Shown in pieces: positions 8,701-15,975 of a stretch of DNA of 24,126 nt (its first letter is position 1; the number at the start of each line of letters is the position of its first letter). Made by a program: the position numbers and the translations under genes. The notes under the pieces were generated by a model. The model saw nothing but the letters and a program-made list of their open reading frames with translations, was not told the origin of the DNA and made no database searches. The stretch comes from Endozoicomonadaceae bacterium. GTDB lineage: Bacteria > Pseudomonadota > Gammaproteobacteria > Pseudomonadales > Endozoicomonadaceae. The DNA lies in assembly GCA_015163815.1 (NCBI GenBank), contig JAAOIJ010000091.1, forward strand, positions 1-24,126. The letters are read 5' to 3'.

Positions 8701-9035
8701 GAATTACTTTCTATTACCTTATCAATTTTACATGATTTAGGAAAGCTCAGTTTTTCTGATAAATTATGACAATATAATTCATTGATAGCACTTTTTATCA
8801 AATCAATCGAGGCTTCCTTTGTTATACTACGTACTTCTAATCCTTTAATTTTAGATGCGAGATAGCGCATTATTAGCGCATAATCCTGATGAAAATACTT
8901 CTTCTCCTTCAATTCTCTGACAACGTGACGCATGACATCTACATGTCCCATCTTCCCCTTTTTTTCATCTAAACCCTGTAAAGAATGCAATACATGTTGC
9001 GCTATTTCATGAGTAGATTTTTGATTTATTCCCAT
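5751..9035 (-). CDS. Long USP-type (peptidase C19) deubiquitinase-like protein, 1094 aa, first gene of the array
   Basis: This is the longest paralogue and the best match to the USP consensus. Residues about 713-1094 form the catalytic domain: GYDNSGNSCYINATLK (oxyanion N719, nucleophile C724), RQGDTDEF (819-826), and a His box LVVHLGSTLTSGHYLSYV (H1039) followed by FCHNDSFV (N1054). Residues 1-400 resemble the 874-aa paralogue, with shared motifs TLRFLLNIESL, a basic stretch (246-254), a hydrophobic segment (about 281-301), LPEEA, and D-x-D-x-F-M-R-S. A Gln/Pro-rich linker of roughly 160 residues (about 480-640) and a set of 25-aa repeats follow, and neither is present in the paralogues. A host-directed secreted deubiquitinase is the natural inference, but no secretion signal is evident. 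The ATG is set by AAAGGA seven bases upstream. Confidence 0.88.
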   Translation of the reverse strand: MGINQKSTHEIAQHVLHSLQGLDEKKGKMGHVDVMRHVVRELKEKKYFHQDYALIMRYLASKIKGLEVRSITKEASIDLIKSAINELYCHNLSEKLSFPKSCKIDKVIESNSHTFASKTTLRFLLNIESLFPIKEQKITNCLNQKPVNEGNLKRLINVAIIRANNILYHAEFIEIFQKIIEAREYKDITQKAKMILLLKQITKHHDRTDVKDFSTVLMQSLEQEVDKETQEKQESIVKEQVSQFSKKSKRTEKKLVSCIKDSGLTKLNQSFKLVTKKPVYHILSICLSIFSALGSSVALAKLHNLKQEFQSNSGFSQKYQLLQAVIHDLSVRVLPEEAVKIINQALCGMLKTNENNLENKTTDQIIDIIDILQEEVSLRSHADIDADNFMRSVNSLEYSFLLQSCQITSNHPTRDVTSVIVPDILLPDKQSKILSVKQEKEKKTQVAHVQSELTPTITQNNIKKTEKDNTPETLQTHSQVATGYRQPAPNLMSHTGPPVDRQRPQNKSLNSQESEFINQTSWDPTRQQFDPMPQQQDQQEQRRMSVAPNSRQSVITHQITHERLSASVAERIMNRKQDENRPYVENTYRLKYQQSSQQNMPQDQTKLPNSMMPVSPQGQSVYNPRSQERLMNRNTLAAWAPASQPIQTLQAMNRHTYQNVQAAWAPASQPIQTLQTMNHHTNQSSPAAGAPVSQPLQSSTLKQQPIQTLKTTLDVGYDNSGNSCYINATLKAIMPMMDAEMIQAIQNRKSDDELENRVRNAFIALYYASYAQDATTQKVRVYLQDFMAACQNAREVSQKTSSIKREIDYKGFSDIALSRQGDTDEFLKSLNHVLWGDNSNNMIREPSYFDTKHLTYKGNKYLLSTVHDPSSVLIIPLITSDDYAQVSSPGSMQEAFRVKDKETVLPEYFVDMDNLTHTLDTKTAQNVFNELKEEFPPVSDNHKSKNILPFVSKPNQEIITATTSVFPENTKKCSVFFTSTHFATGEGVKSCLTVQETIKQSNTFSMKFPVMQASGKTQEESFQLKSLVVHLGSTLTSGHYLSYVIDNNEIFCHNDSFVTKIPRNPNETLDSALKRELLKNKTATPTMACYEKVL
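6945..7127 (-). repeat. In-frame 25-codon repeats in the USP-like protein linker
   Basis: Residues 637-661 and 662-686 of the 1094-aa protein are two near-identical 25-residue units, both beginning AAWAPASQPIQTLQ. A partial third unit (AAGAPVSQPLQS) follows, and a further echo QPIQTL occurs at 704-709. The repeats end just before the catalytic domain at residue 713. Tandem in-frame units of this kind suggest a flexible, length-variable linker. Confidence 0.85.
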
Positions 9036-9055
9036 AAAAAAATCCTTTTATCTTA
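9036..9055 (-). promoter_or_regulatory. Shared leader and ribosome-binding site of the USP-like genes (copy 3)
   Basis: The minus strand reads TTATAAGATAAAAGGA, then seven T, then ATG. It matches the leader of the 874-aa gene and that of the small ORF before the middle gene. It belongs to the first gene of the array, so the array promoter should lie within the next hundred or so bases upstream (9056-9200). I could not single out a clear -35/-10 pair there. Confidence 0.5.
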
Positions 9056-9383
9056 TAATTATTTTCATTCATATATACCGCGTTATATTATGCAGTTTAA
9101 ATGTATTTTATAAATCAGCATTAATCACAATAATATCGATAACAAATAAGTATCCATTCAATATAAAAAAATAGCATGAAAAAAACGACACTCTTTTTAT
9201 TGTATTGATATAGGCATACACTGATCATAGATTATAAATAGATTAAAATGCAGTCTTTATACAGACAGATCACAAGGTATTGGCACTTAAATCTATACAC
9301 TAGGCATGCTGAATTTGATGATTTTTCATAAAAAATGATCTTAAAACAAAAATAATTTTCATGAGTCAATAATATAGTTATTT

Positions 9384-9529
9384 TTAATGCATTCCCTTTA
9401 ACTGAATAACCTTTTGATCTATTTTGTGTGCAATATTGATCATATCAATGCAATAGCATAAAGCTTCAATGAGCGCACACGAACAGCATCACAACCAAAC
9501 TCAAGCAATATATCAAAGTAATACTTCAT
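9384..9529 (-). pseudogene. Possible broken ORF of unknown identity
   Basis: From an ATG at 9529 the minus strand encodes 29 residues (beginning MKYYFDILLEFGCDAVRVR) and stops at 9440. A one-base frame change allows reading on as IDMINIAHKIDQKVIQLK to a stop at 9384. The two parts together look more protein-like than chance would give, but I do not recognise the family. Chance is a serious alternative for so short a stretch. Confidence 0.22.
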
Positions 9530-9717
9530 TTGTATAAAATCCTGCGAACGCTATATTGTGTTACTTGACTAGACTCATAAATATCGCTTATTTTTTTATT
9601 TTCTATCATCAAGTTACGACCTTCTCATTAAATTTACATTTTAAGGTCATGATGCTGTTATTTATATTAACGCTTGTATAATAAACACACTTGTGACATA
9701 AAAATTGTTTCAATGAA

Positions 9718-9739
9718 AGCATATCACCTACGATATGCT
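9718..9739. repeat. 8-bp inverted repeat (hairpin)
   Basis: AGCATATC and GATATGCT are perfect inverted repeats separated by six bases. A second nested pairing (AAAGCAT with ATGCTTT) and a short T run follow on the plus strand. It could be a terminator for a lost plus-strand gene or a protein site. No neighbouring gene decides this. Confidence 0.4.
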
Positions 9740-9858
9740 ATGCTTTTTGAATCAAATCTACAGATATAAGTTTCATAAAAAACCTATATTTATATTATAG
9801 ATGAAATATATCCTAATAAAATAATATATCAGTTATCATTACTTATGTTACACCTCTT

Positions 9859-9884
9859 CTAGGGCAGGCCCTCAATCTGAAAAC
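9859..9884. mobile_element. IS5-like terminal inverted-repeat remnant
   Basis: The sequence CTAGGGCAGGCCCTCAATCT resembles the IS end at the right edge of the window (CTAGGGCGTGTCCTCATTCT): they share TTCTAGGGC, CCTCA and TCT. On the minus strand the bases before it could encode a short tail IYKWFSD and a stop. It joins directly to the A-run of IS30-end copy B at 9898, which suggests one element disrupted another. Confidence 0.35.
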
Positions 9885-9897
9885 CATTTATAGATTG

Positions 9898-9951
9898 TTT
9901 TTTTTGGCTATAGAAAATGCCTTACTGTTGCACTTCACACTTGAAAAAGCA
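9898..9951 (-). mobile_element. IS30-type element end, copy B (right flank of the islet)
   Basis: These 54 bases match 412-465 with about four differences, in the same orientation. Similarity stops at the T run at 9898, where a different sequence begins, so the inner part of the element was lost or replaced. The copy lies 87 bases upstream of pip and so overlaps the region expected to contain the pip promoter. Confidence 0.7.
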
Positions 9952-10038
9952 TAATAAAATAAAATTATGACAGATGCCTTATTATTAATTATAATAATAT
10001 GACCGGATATTTTAAATAATTTTTATTATCGAGCAACT

Positions 10039-11019
10039 ATGCGTCATTTATATCCTGCTATTAAACCATATCTCCGACATACACTCAAAGTAGATGATAT
10101 TCATCATCTATATTTAGATGAAAATGGCAATCAGCAGGGCATTCCTGTCATTTTTATTCATAGCGGGCCCGGTGGTGGTTGCAATAGAGATAGCCGTCGA
10201 TATTTTGATCCTAATATTTATCGTATTATCACATGGGATCAACGAGGCTGCGGCCGATCAACACCACAAGCTTGTTTAGAAGACAATACAGTCGCCCATT
10301 TAGTCCAAGACATGGAAAAAATAAAAAATTACTTACAAATAGGGCGCTGGGTTATTTTTGGTGAAGGTTGGGGGGGGACGTTAGGTTTGAGATATACATT
10401 AGCTTATCCTGACTCAGTGCTTGCTATCATTTCTTCAGGTATTTTTCTAGGCACTCAAGCAGATATTCATTGGATTTATCAGCATGGTTTAAAATCTATT
10501 TTTCCAGATTACTGGAATCAATTTATTGAAAACATCCCAGAAAAACAACAGAGTAACCCTTTAGCTTTTTATTATGATAGACTAATCAATCAAACGAATG
10601 ATTTAATTAAAATGAGTTATGCTAAAGCTTGGGGTTTATGGATGACACGCTGTTCCACTTTGCGACTCAATCAAAAAGCCATTGATGATTTTCAAGATAA
10701 TCGTCGTGCTTTAACAACAGCCAAAATAGCCATACACTTCTCTATACATGATTACTCAATGACAACACAGGATCTTTTCAAACAAATTGAATCCATTCGT
10801 CATATTCCAGGTATTTTCATACATGGGCGTTATGATATGCTCTCTCCTGTCAGCAATTCTTTCCGTTTAGCACAACATTGGCCAGCTGCAGAGTGTCAAA
10901 TTGTGCGAGATGCAGGACATTCTGCAATAGACCCTGCTATGCAAGATGCCTTAGTCCTAGCAACAGAAGTCTTTGCCAACCGTTTTAAAAATGAATTTAA
11001 CCTCAATCATAGTTCATAA
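10039..11019 (+). CDS. pip: Proline iminopeptidase homologue lacking the catalytic serine (probable pseudoenzyme)
   Basis: The protein (326 aa) is an alpha/beta-hydrolase of peptidase family S33 at full family length. It keeps the oxyanion-loop region (HSGPGGG, residues 41-47, normally HGGPGGG), the WDQRGCGRS motif (66-74), the acid (D266 in HGRYD) and the histidine (H294 in AGHSA). The nucleophile motif, normally GGSWGS, reads GEGWGG: residue 110 is Gly (codon GGT, 10366-10368) instead of Ser. The glutamates that hold the substrate amino group in Serratia Pip also appear replaced, by M202 (usual WE is WM) and A231 (usual RIENHY is KIAIHF). The reading frame is intact, so the fold is probably kept without N-terminal proline hydrolysis. 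It is convergent with atpC. No strong Shine-Dalgarno is visible. Confidence 0.85.
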   Translation: MRHLYPAIKPYLRHTLKVDDIHHLYLDENGNQQGIPVIFIHSGPGGGCNRDSRRYFDPNIYRIITWDQRGCGRSTPQACLEDNTVAHLVQDMEKIKNYLQIGRWVIFGEGWGGTLGLRYTLAYPDSVLAIISSGIFLGTQADIHWIYQHGLKSIFPDYWNQFIENIPEKQQSNPLAFYYDRLINQTNDLIKMSYAKAWGLWMTRCSTLRLNQKAIDDFQDNRRALTTAKIAIHFSIHDYSMTTQDLFKQIESIRHIPGIFIHGRYDMLSPVSNSFRLAQHWPAAECQIVRDAGHSAIDPAMQDALVLATEVFANRFKNEFNLNHSS

Positions 11020-11088
11020 ACAATCAAGCATGCAACGATCAACAAAGGGATACTCAAACAAATCTAGATATCTTGTCATCAGCATATT

Positions 11089-11520
11089 TTAAAATTTTTT
11101 CATTCTATTTTTACGTCGAATGGTATGTAATAAAGCAGCTGCTTCTGCTAATTCAGTCGCTACTTGAGCATAATTCACTTGATCTTGCTTAGATAATAAT
11201 TGTTTTTCTGCAGCATGTCTTGCTTCTTCTGCTCTACGTTCATCAATATCATCCGCTCTCAACGCAGTATCTGCTAAAATTTTAACTTCTCTAGGCAGGA
11301 TTTCTAAGTAACCTCCTGATAGATAAAATATTTTTTCTTCATGATCAGTTGTTTTAAGATGGGCTGGGCCAGGACATATTTCCGTTAATAGCGGCGTATG
11401 GCCTGGATAAATACCAATTTCCCCTTGTGTTCCAATCACAGATAACCATGCTAATTCACCAGAAAACAAAATTTCTTCGAAACTAACAATATAACACTTA
11501 AATGAAGGCATCATCATCAT
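11089..11520 (-). CDS. atpC: ATP synthase F1 subunit epsilon
   Basis: Epsilon sits on the central stalk of F1, transmits rotation with gamma and can inhibit ATP hydrolysis. The protein (143 aa; E. coli 139) has the N-terminal beta-sandwich features GELAWLSVIGTQGEIGIYPGH and LSGGYLEI, followed by a charged helical hairpin from ADDIDERRAEEAR. The start has four consecutive ATG codons, so the exact N-terminus could shift by up to three residues; I kept the first, which has AAGG about a dozen bases upstream. It is the last gene of the operon, 27 bases after atpD, and faces pip. Confidence 0.96.
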   Translation of the reverse strand: MMMMPSFKCYIVSFEEILFSGELAWLSVIGTQGEIGIYPGHTPLLTEICPGPAHLKTTDHEEKIFYLSGGYLEILPREVKILADTALRADDIDERRAEEARHAAEKQLLSKQDQVNYAQVATELAEAAALLHTIRRKNRMKKF

Positions 11521-11547
11521 ACTCTAACTACCTTATCCAACAAAAAG

Positions 11548-12933
11548 CTATAATTGCTTTGCTTTTTCCAGTGCTTCATCAATGGATCCAACCATATAAA
11601 ATGCTTGCTCTGGCAAGTGATCATATTCACCCGATAAAATACCTTTAAACCCACGAATTGTTTCAGATAAAGGAACATATTTACCAGGACTTCCTGTGAA
11701 AATTTCAGCAACAAAAAAAGGTTGAGATAAAAATCGTTCAATTTTACGTGCACGTGTCACCACTTTTTTATCTTCATCGGACAGTTCATCCATTCCTAAA
11801 ATAGCAATAATATCTTTCAGTTCTTTATAACGCTGTAATACAGACTTCACTTCAAACGCAGTATCATAATGATCTTGTCCAATCACTAAAGGATCTAATT
11901 GCTGAGAAGTTGAATCAAGCGGGTCAACTGCAGGATAAATACCTTTTGCTGCAATATCTCGACTTAATACAACAGTGGCATCTAAATGAGAAAATGTGGT
12001 TGCAGGTGAAGGATCGGTTAAATCATCTGCTGGCACATAAACAGCTTGAATAGAGGTAATTGACCCTTTTCTAGTCGAAGTAATACGTTCTTGTAATAAC
12101 CCCATTTCTTCTGCTAATGTGGGCTGATATCCTACTGCTGAAGGCATACGCCCTAATAAAGCGGAGACTTCCGTTCCGGCTAAAGTATAACGATAAATAT
12201 TATCAACAAATAATAAAACATCTCGACCTTCATCTCGAAAATGTTCAGCCATTGTTAAACCGGTCAACGCAACACGCAGTCTATTGCCAGGAGGTTCATT
12301 CATTTGCCCATAGACTAATGCCACTTTATCTAATACATTAGATTCTTTCATTTCATGATAAAAATCATTGCCTTCTCGTGTTCTTTCGCCGACACCTGCA
12401 AAAACTGAATATCCCGAATGCTCCAGAGCAATATTTCGAATTAATTCCATCATATTGACTGTTTTACCAACACCAGCACCGCCAAATAAGCCCACTTTCC
12501 CCCCTTTGGTGAAGGGGCACATTAAGTCAATGACTTTAATACCTGTTTCTAATAAATCTTGAGTAACAGCTTGTTCTGAAAATAAGGGAGGTGCGCGATG
12601 TATCGGCAATGTTATCTCAGTGGAAACAGGGCCTTTCTCATCAATAGGTTCTCCCAAGACATTCATAATACGACCTAAGGTCTCTTGACCGACTGGAACA
12701 TTAATGGGCGCATTGGTATTGATGACGGTCATCCCTCGAGATAAACCCTCAGATGCACCCATCGCAATAGTCCTAACAACACCATCACCTAATTGTTGTT
12801 GCACTTCAAGTATTAACACTTGATTATCTTTTAATGCCACACTTAAAGCATTATAAATTGAAGGCACATTATCTGCATTAAATTCAACATCAATAACTGC
12901 ACCAATAATTTGCGTGATTTGACCATGACTCAT
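11548..12933 (-). CDS. atpD: ATP synthase F1 subunit beta
   Basis: Catalytic subunit of F1 that binds ADP and phosphate and makes ATP. The protein (461 aa; E. coli 460) has the P-loop GGAGVGKT at 151-158, the catalytic glutamate region VGERTREGND (E183), the Walker B region DVLLFVDNIYRY and the DELSDEDK motif near the C-terminus that contacts gamma. It is 39 bases after atpG and has a strong Shine-Dalgarno (GAGGAGAG) before its ATG. No active-site change is visible. Confidence 0.98.
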   Translation of the reverse strand: MSHGQITQIIGAVIDVEFNADNVPSIYNALSVALKDNQVLILEVQQQLGDGVVRTIAMGASEGLSRGMTVINTNAPINVPVGQETLGRIMNVLGEPIDEKGPVSTEITLPIHRAPPLFSEQAVTQDLLETGIKVIDLMCPFTKGGKVGLFGGAGVGKTVNMMELIRNIALEHSGYSVFAGVGERTREGNDFYHEMKESNVLDKVALVYGQMNEPPGNRLRVALTGLTMAEHFRDEGRDVLLFVDNIYRYTLAGTEVSALLGRMPSAVGYQPTLAEEMGLLQERITSTRKGSITSIQAVYVPADDLTDPSPATTFSHLDATVVLSRDIAAKGIYPAVDPLDSTSQQLDPLVIGQDHYDTAFEVKSVLQRYKELKDIIAILGMDELSDEDKKVVTRARKIERFLSQPFFVAEIFTGSPGKYVPLSETIRGFKGILSGEYDHLPEQAFYMVGSIDEALEKAKQL

Positions 12934-12972
12934 ACATCTCTCCTCAAGCTCTTTATCATCTTTTTCAACAAA

Positions 12973-13830
12973 CTATACGGCACTAGCGCCTCCAACAATT
13001 TCAGAAATTTCCTGAGTAATAGCCGCTTGTCTGGCTTTATTATAGATCAATTGTAAATCATCAATTAAACTGCCAGCATTATCTGTTGCACTTTTCATAG
13101 CAACCATTCTTGCTGCTTGCTCACAAGCTTGATTATCTAATACAGCTTGATAAATTTGAGATTCAATATAACGCACTAACAATCCATTTAATAAAGATTC
13201 TGGACTAGGCTCATAAATATAATCCCAATACTGTCCTAATGCATCACTTTCAATCGGTTCTAAAGGGAGTAATTGTTTCATAATTGGCTTTTGAGTCATC
13301 GTATTAATAAAACAGTTATATACAATATATAATTGATCAATATCACTGGATTCATAGGCGCTCAACATCACTTTAATAGCACCAATTAAATCATTGACAG
13401 AAGGCGCTTCTCCTAAATGTTTTTTAGATGCAATCACGTTACCCCATTTTTTAAAAAATACATCTGCTTTATAACCTAAAGTACATAAATCAACTTCAGT
13501 ATCTGCTTCACGCCAAGCTTGTAAAAATTTCAATAAATATTTAAATGTATTGGTATTTAAACCACCACATAATCCGCGATCTGTTGACACGACAATCAGA
13601 CCAATCCTTTTCACAGGGCGTGATTGCATATAAATATGCTGATACGATGTTGAAGCTAAAGCAAGATGGCCTACAATATTACGAATACAGTCAGCATACG
13701 ACCGACTTTTTTTCATAAACTGTTGCGCTTTTCTCATTTTCGAAGCAGCAACCATTTCCATCGCTTTGGTTATTTTTTGTGTACTTTCAATACTTGTGAT
13801 TTTTGTTCGAATTTCTTTTGTATTTGACAT
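12973..13830 (-). CDS. atpG: ATP synthase F1 subunit gamma
   Basis: Gamma is the rotating central shaft that couples proton flow through Fo to catalysis in the alpha/beta hexamer. The protein (285 aa; E. coli 287) has the conserved N-terminal helix (EIRTKITSIESTQKITKAMEMVAASK region) and the C-terminal helix with RQAAITQEISEIVGGASA, the two halves of the coiled coil, plus the central STDRGLCGGLN motif. It lies between atpA and atpD in the standard order, 26 bases after atpA. Confidence 0.97.
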   Translation of the reverse strand: MSNTKEIRTKITSIESTQKITKAMEMVAASKMRKAQQFMKKSRSYADCIRNIVGHLALASTSYQHIYMQSRPVKRIGLIVVSTDRGLCGGLNTNTFKYLLKFLQAWREADTEVDLCTLGYKADVFFKKWGNVIASKKHLGEAPSVNDLIGAIKVMLSAYESSDIDQLYIVYNCFINTMTQKPIMKQLLPLEPIESDALGQYWDYIYEPSPESLLNGLLVRYIESQIYQAVLDNQACEQAARMVAMKSATDNAGSLIDDLQLIYNKARQAAITQEISEIVGGASAV

Positions 13831-13856
13831 CGCTTAAAGTCTCTTTACGTCAAAAA

Positions 13857-15401
13857 TCACCAAGCCTGTGTTTTACTAAAGGCCTGAATGGCTTGTGTCA
13901 TTTGTTGCTCAATCTTTTGATTAAAATCTCCTGATTTATCAATCATTGACATTAAATCTGAGTGTTCAGAATGCATATATTCTAATAAAGCTGTTTCAAA
14001 TTTTGAAATATCTTGTAAAGGTATGTTTACTAAAGCACCAGAATCTGTTGCAAATAAAATAAGTGCCATTTCCGATACAGATAAAGGCTTGTATTGTGCT
14101 TGCTTCATAATTTCTGTCACGCGTTGGCCATGCTCAAGCTGTTTTCTTGTAATATCATCAAGATCTGAGGCAAATTGAGCAAATGCGGCTAATTCACGGT
14201 ATTGCGCTAAAGCTAATCGAACACCACCTCCTAATTTTTTAATAATCTTAGTTTGAGCTGCTCCACCAACACGCGAAACTGAAATACCGGCATTCATAGC
14301 AGGCCGTATACCTGAATTAAATAAATCGGTTTCTAAGAAAATCTGTCCATCAGTAATAGAAATAACATTTGTGGGCACAAAGGCAGAGACATCGCCTCCT
14401 TGTGTTTCAATAATAGGTAAAGCGGTCAAAGAACCTGTTTTATTTTTCACTTTTCCATTTGTTAATTTCGAAACATAGTCAGCATTAATGCGGGAAGCAC
14501 GTTCTAGTAGTCTTGAATGCAGATAAAAAATATCGCCTGGATAGGCTTCTCGACCAGGAGGTCTTTTCAGTAATAAAGAAATTTGACGATAAGCCCAAGC
14601 TTGTTTTGTTAAATCATCATATACAATTAAAGCATCTTCACCTTTATCTCTAAAATATTCACCCATTGTACAGCCTGTAAAAGCTGCTAAATACTGCATA
14701 GCAGCTGGATCTGAGGCGCCAGCGGCTACAATAATGGTATGTTCTAATGCATCATGTTCTTCTAATTTTCTGACAACATTAGCAATCGAAGAGTTTTTCT
14801 GACCAATGGCAACATAAATACATTTAACGCCTGATTTCTTTTGATTAATAATAGTATCAATGGCTAAAGCTGTTTTACCTGTTTGACGGTCTCCAATAAT
14901 TAATTCACGCTGCCCTCGACCAATAGGCACCATAGCATCAATACTTTTATAACCTGTTTGCAAAGGTTCATCAACAGACTGGCGTGCGATAACACCTGGA
15001 GCAATTTGCTCGATAGGTGATTTTAATTCTGTTTTTATTGCACCTTTACCATCTAATGGTAAAGAGAGCGCATTCACAACACGTCCTAATAAAACTTCTC
15101 CTACTGGAACCGTTAAAACTTCGCCAGTACAAGAGACTGTTTGTCCTTCTGATAATTGTTTATAATCCCCTAATACAACAGCACCGACAGAATCTCGTTC
15201 AAGATTTAAGGCCATGCCATACGTTCCATTTTCAAACACAAGCATTTCACCAAACATCACATCCGCTAAACCATAAATCCTGACAATGCCGTCGGATAAA
15301 TTAACAATTGTACCTTGGTTGCGTTCAATCGGTTTTAAGTCTAATTGGTCAATACGTTTTTTAATGATTTCACTGATTTCAGACGGATTCAATTGCTGCA
15401 T
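13857..15401 (-). CDS. atpA: ATP synthase F1 subunit alpha
   Basis: Non-catalytic nucleotide-binding subunit of the F1 hexamer. The protein (514 aa; E. coli 513) has the P-loop GDRQTGKT at 170-177, the Walker B region ALIVYDDLTKQA, and the arginine finger R377 in ISVSRVGGAAQ that completes the beta active site. It is 15 bases after atpH, with a GGGG-containing ribosome-binding site before the ATG. All key residues are present. Confidence 0.98.
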   Translation of the reverse strand: MQQLNPSEISEIIKKRIDQLDLKPIERNQGTIVNLSDGIVRIYGLADVMFGEMLVFENGTYGMALNLERDSVGAVVLGDYKQLSEGQTVSCTGEVLTVPVGEVLLGRVVNALSLPLDGKGAIKTELKSPIEQIAPGVIARQSVDEPLQTGYKSIDAMVPIGRGQRELIIGDRQTGKTALAIDTIINQKKSGVKCIYVAIGQKNSSIANVVRKLEEHDALEHTIIVAAGASDPAAMQYLAAFTGCTMGEYFRDKGEDALIVYDDLTKQAWAYRQISLLLKRPPGREAYPGDIFYLHSRLLERASRINADYVSKLTNGKVKNKTGSLTALPIIETQGGDVSAFVPTNVISITDGQIFLETDLFNSGIRPAMNAGISVSRVGGAAQTKIIKKLGGGVRLALAQYRELAAFAQFASDLDDITRKQLEHGQRVTEIMKQAQYKPLSVSEMALILFATDSGALVNIPLQDISKFETALLEYMHSEHSDLMSMIDKSGDFNQKIEQQMTQAIQAFSKTQAW

Positions 15402-15416
15402 GTCTTACCCCGATAT

Positions 15417-15950
15417 TCAAGAAATTAGTGCGCGAGACAATGTGTCTATACGGGCTTTTAAAGTGTCATCATATACCCAATCTCCCGCGCTGATTTTCAC
15501 GCCACCGATTAATGATGGATCAATCTTATTCACTATATTTACAGCTTGACCAAAGCGAGCAGCCAGCTTTTCCGCAATCAATGATTGCTGCATTTCATTC
15601 ATGATATCAGCAGAATACACGATAACTTGTTGAATATGCTCATCCATTGTTTTCATTTGACTGAATTCTGAAGCAATCCAAGGTAATAAAGCTAATCTTT
15701 GATTTTTATATAATAATTCAAAAAAATGCTTTAAATCATGACTTATTGATTCATTAATCCAAGCTAATAAACAATCTATTTTTTCTTCAGCTAATACAGT
15801 TGGTGAAAATAAAATAGAAGCTGCTTCTTGATGCTGAACAACCAAACTCGCTAAGCATAATGCAGTTTCCCAGCGTACTAACGCTTTATTTTCTTTCGCA
15901 TAAGAAAAGGCAGCTTTGGCATAAGGACGTGCAAAAGTGGTTTTGGCCAT
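15417..15950 (-). CDS. atpH: ATP synthase F1 subunit delta
   Basis: Delta caps the F1 hexamer and joins it to the peripheral b-subunit stalk. The length (177 aa) equals that of E. coli AtpH. The N-terminus (ARPYAKAAFSYAKE) and the C-terminal motif (IGGVKISAGDWVYDDTLKAR) are typical of the family. It lies 25 bases after atpF and 15 before atpA, in the conserved order. Confidence 0.96.
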   Translation of the reverse strand: MAKTTFARPYAKAAFSYAKENKALVRWETALCLASLVVQHQEAASILFSPTVLAEEKIDCLLAWINESISHDLKHFFELLYKNQRLALLPWIASEFSQMKTMDEHIQQVIVYSADIMNEMQQSLIAEKLAARFGQAVNIVNKIDPSLIGGVKISAGDWVYDDTLKARIDTLSRALIS

Positions 15951-15975
15951 AAAATACTCATTAACTCATCTAATA

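Larger units (their letters stand above)
9056..9897. other. Gene-poor right flank of the USP islet
   Basis: The roughly 1-kb interval between the first USP-like gene and pip carries no intact gene. Visible contents are a short broken ORF (9384-9529), a hairpin (9718-9739), an IS5-like terminal sequence (9859-9884) and, at its right edge, a copy of the IS30-type end. It reads as a graveyard of mobile-element and gene fragments. Confidence 0.55.

Noticed and set aside
10366..10380. Sequencing error in the 8-G run as an explanation for the missing Pip serine
   Set aside because: The frame is continuous and in register with family motifs on both sides, and the Ser codon position lies before the G run. 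A miscalled run length would break the frame. Read confirmation is still listed as a check.
11020..11088. Terminator between the convergent pip and atpC genes
   Set aside because: I found no convincing GC stem with a T-tract in this 69-base gap.
11517..11753. 78-aa ORF overlapping the 3' end of atpD
   Set aside because: It lies in another frame of the conserved beta-subunit gene and shows no family features.
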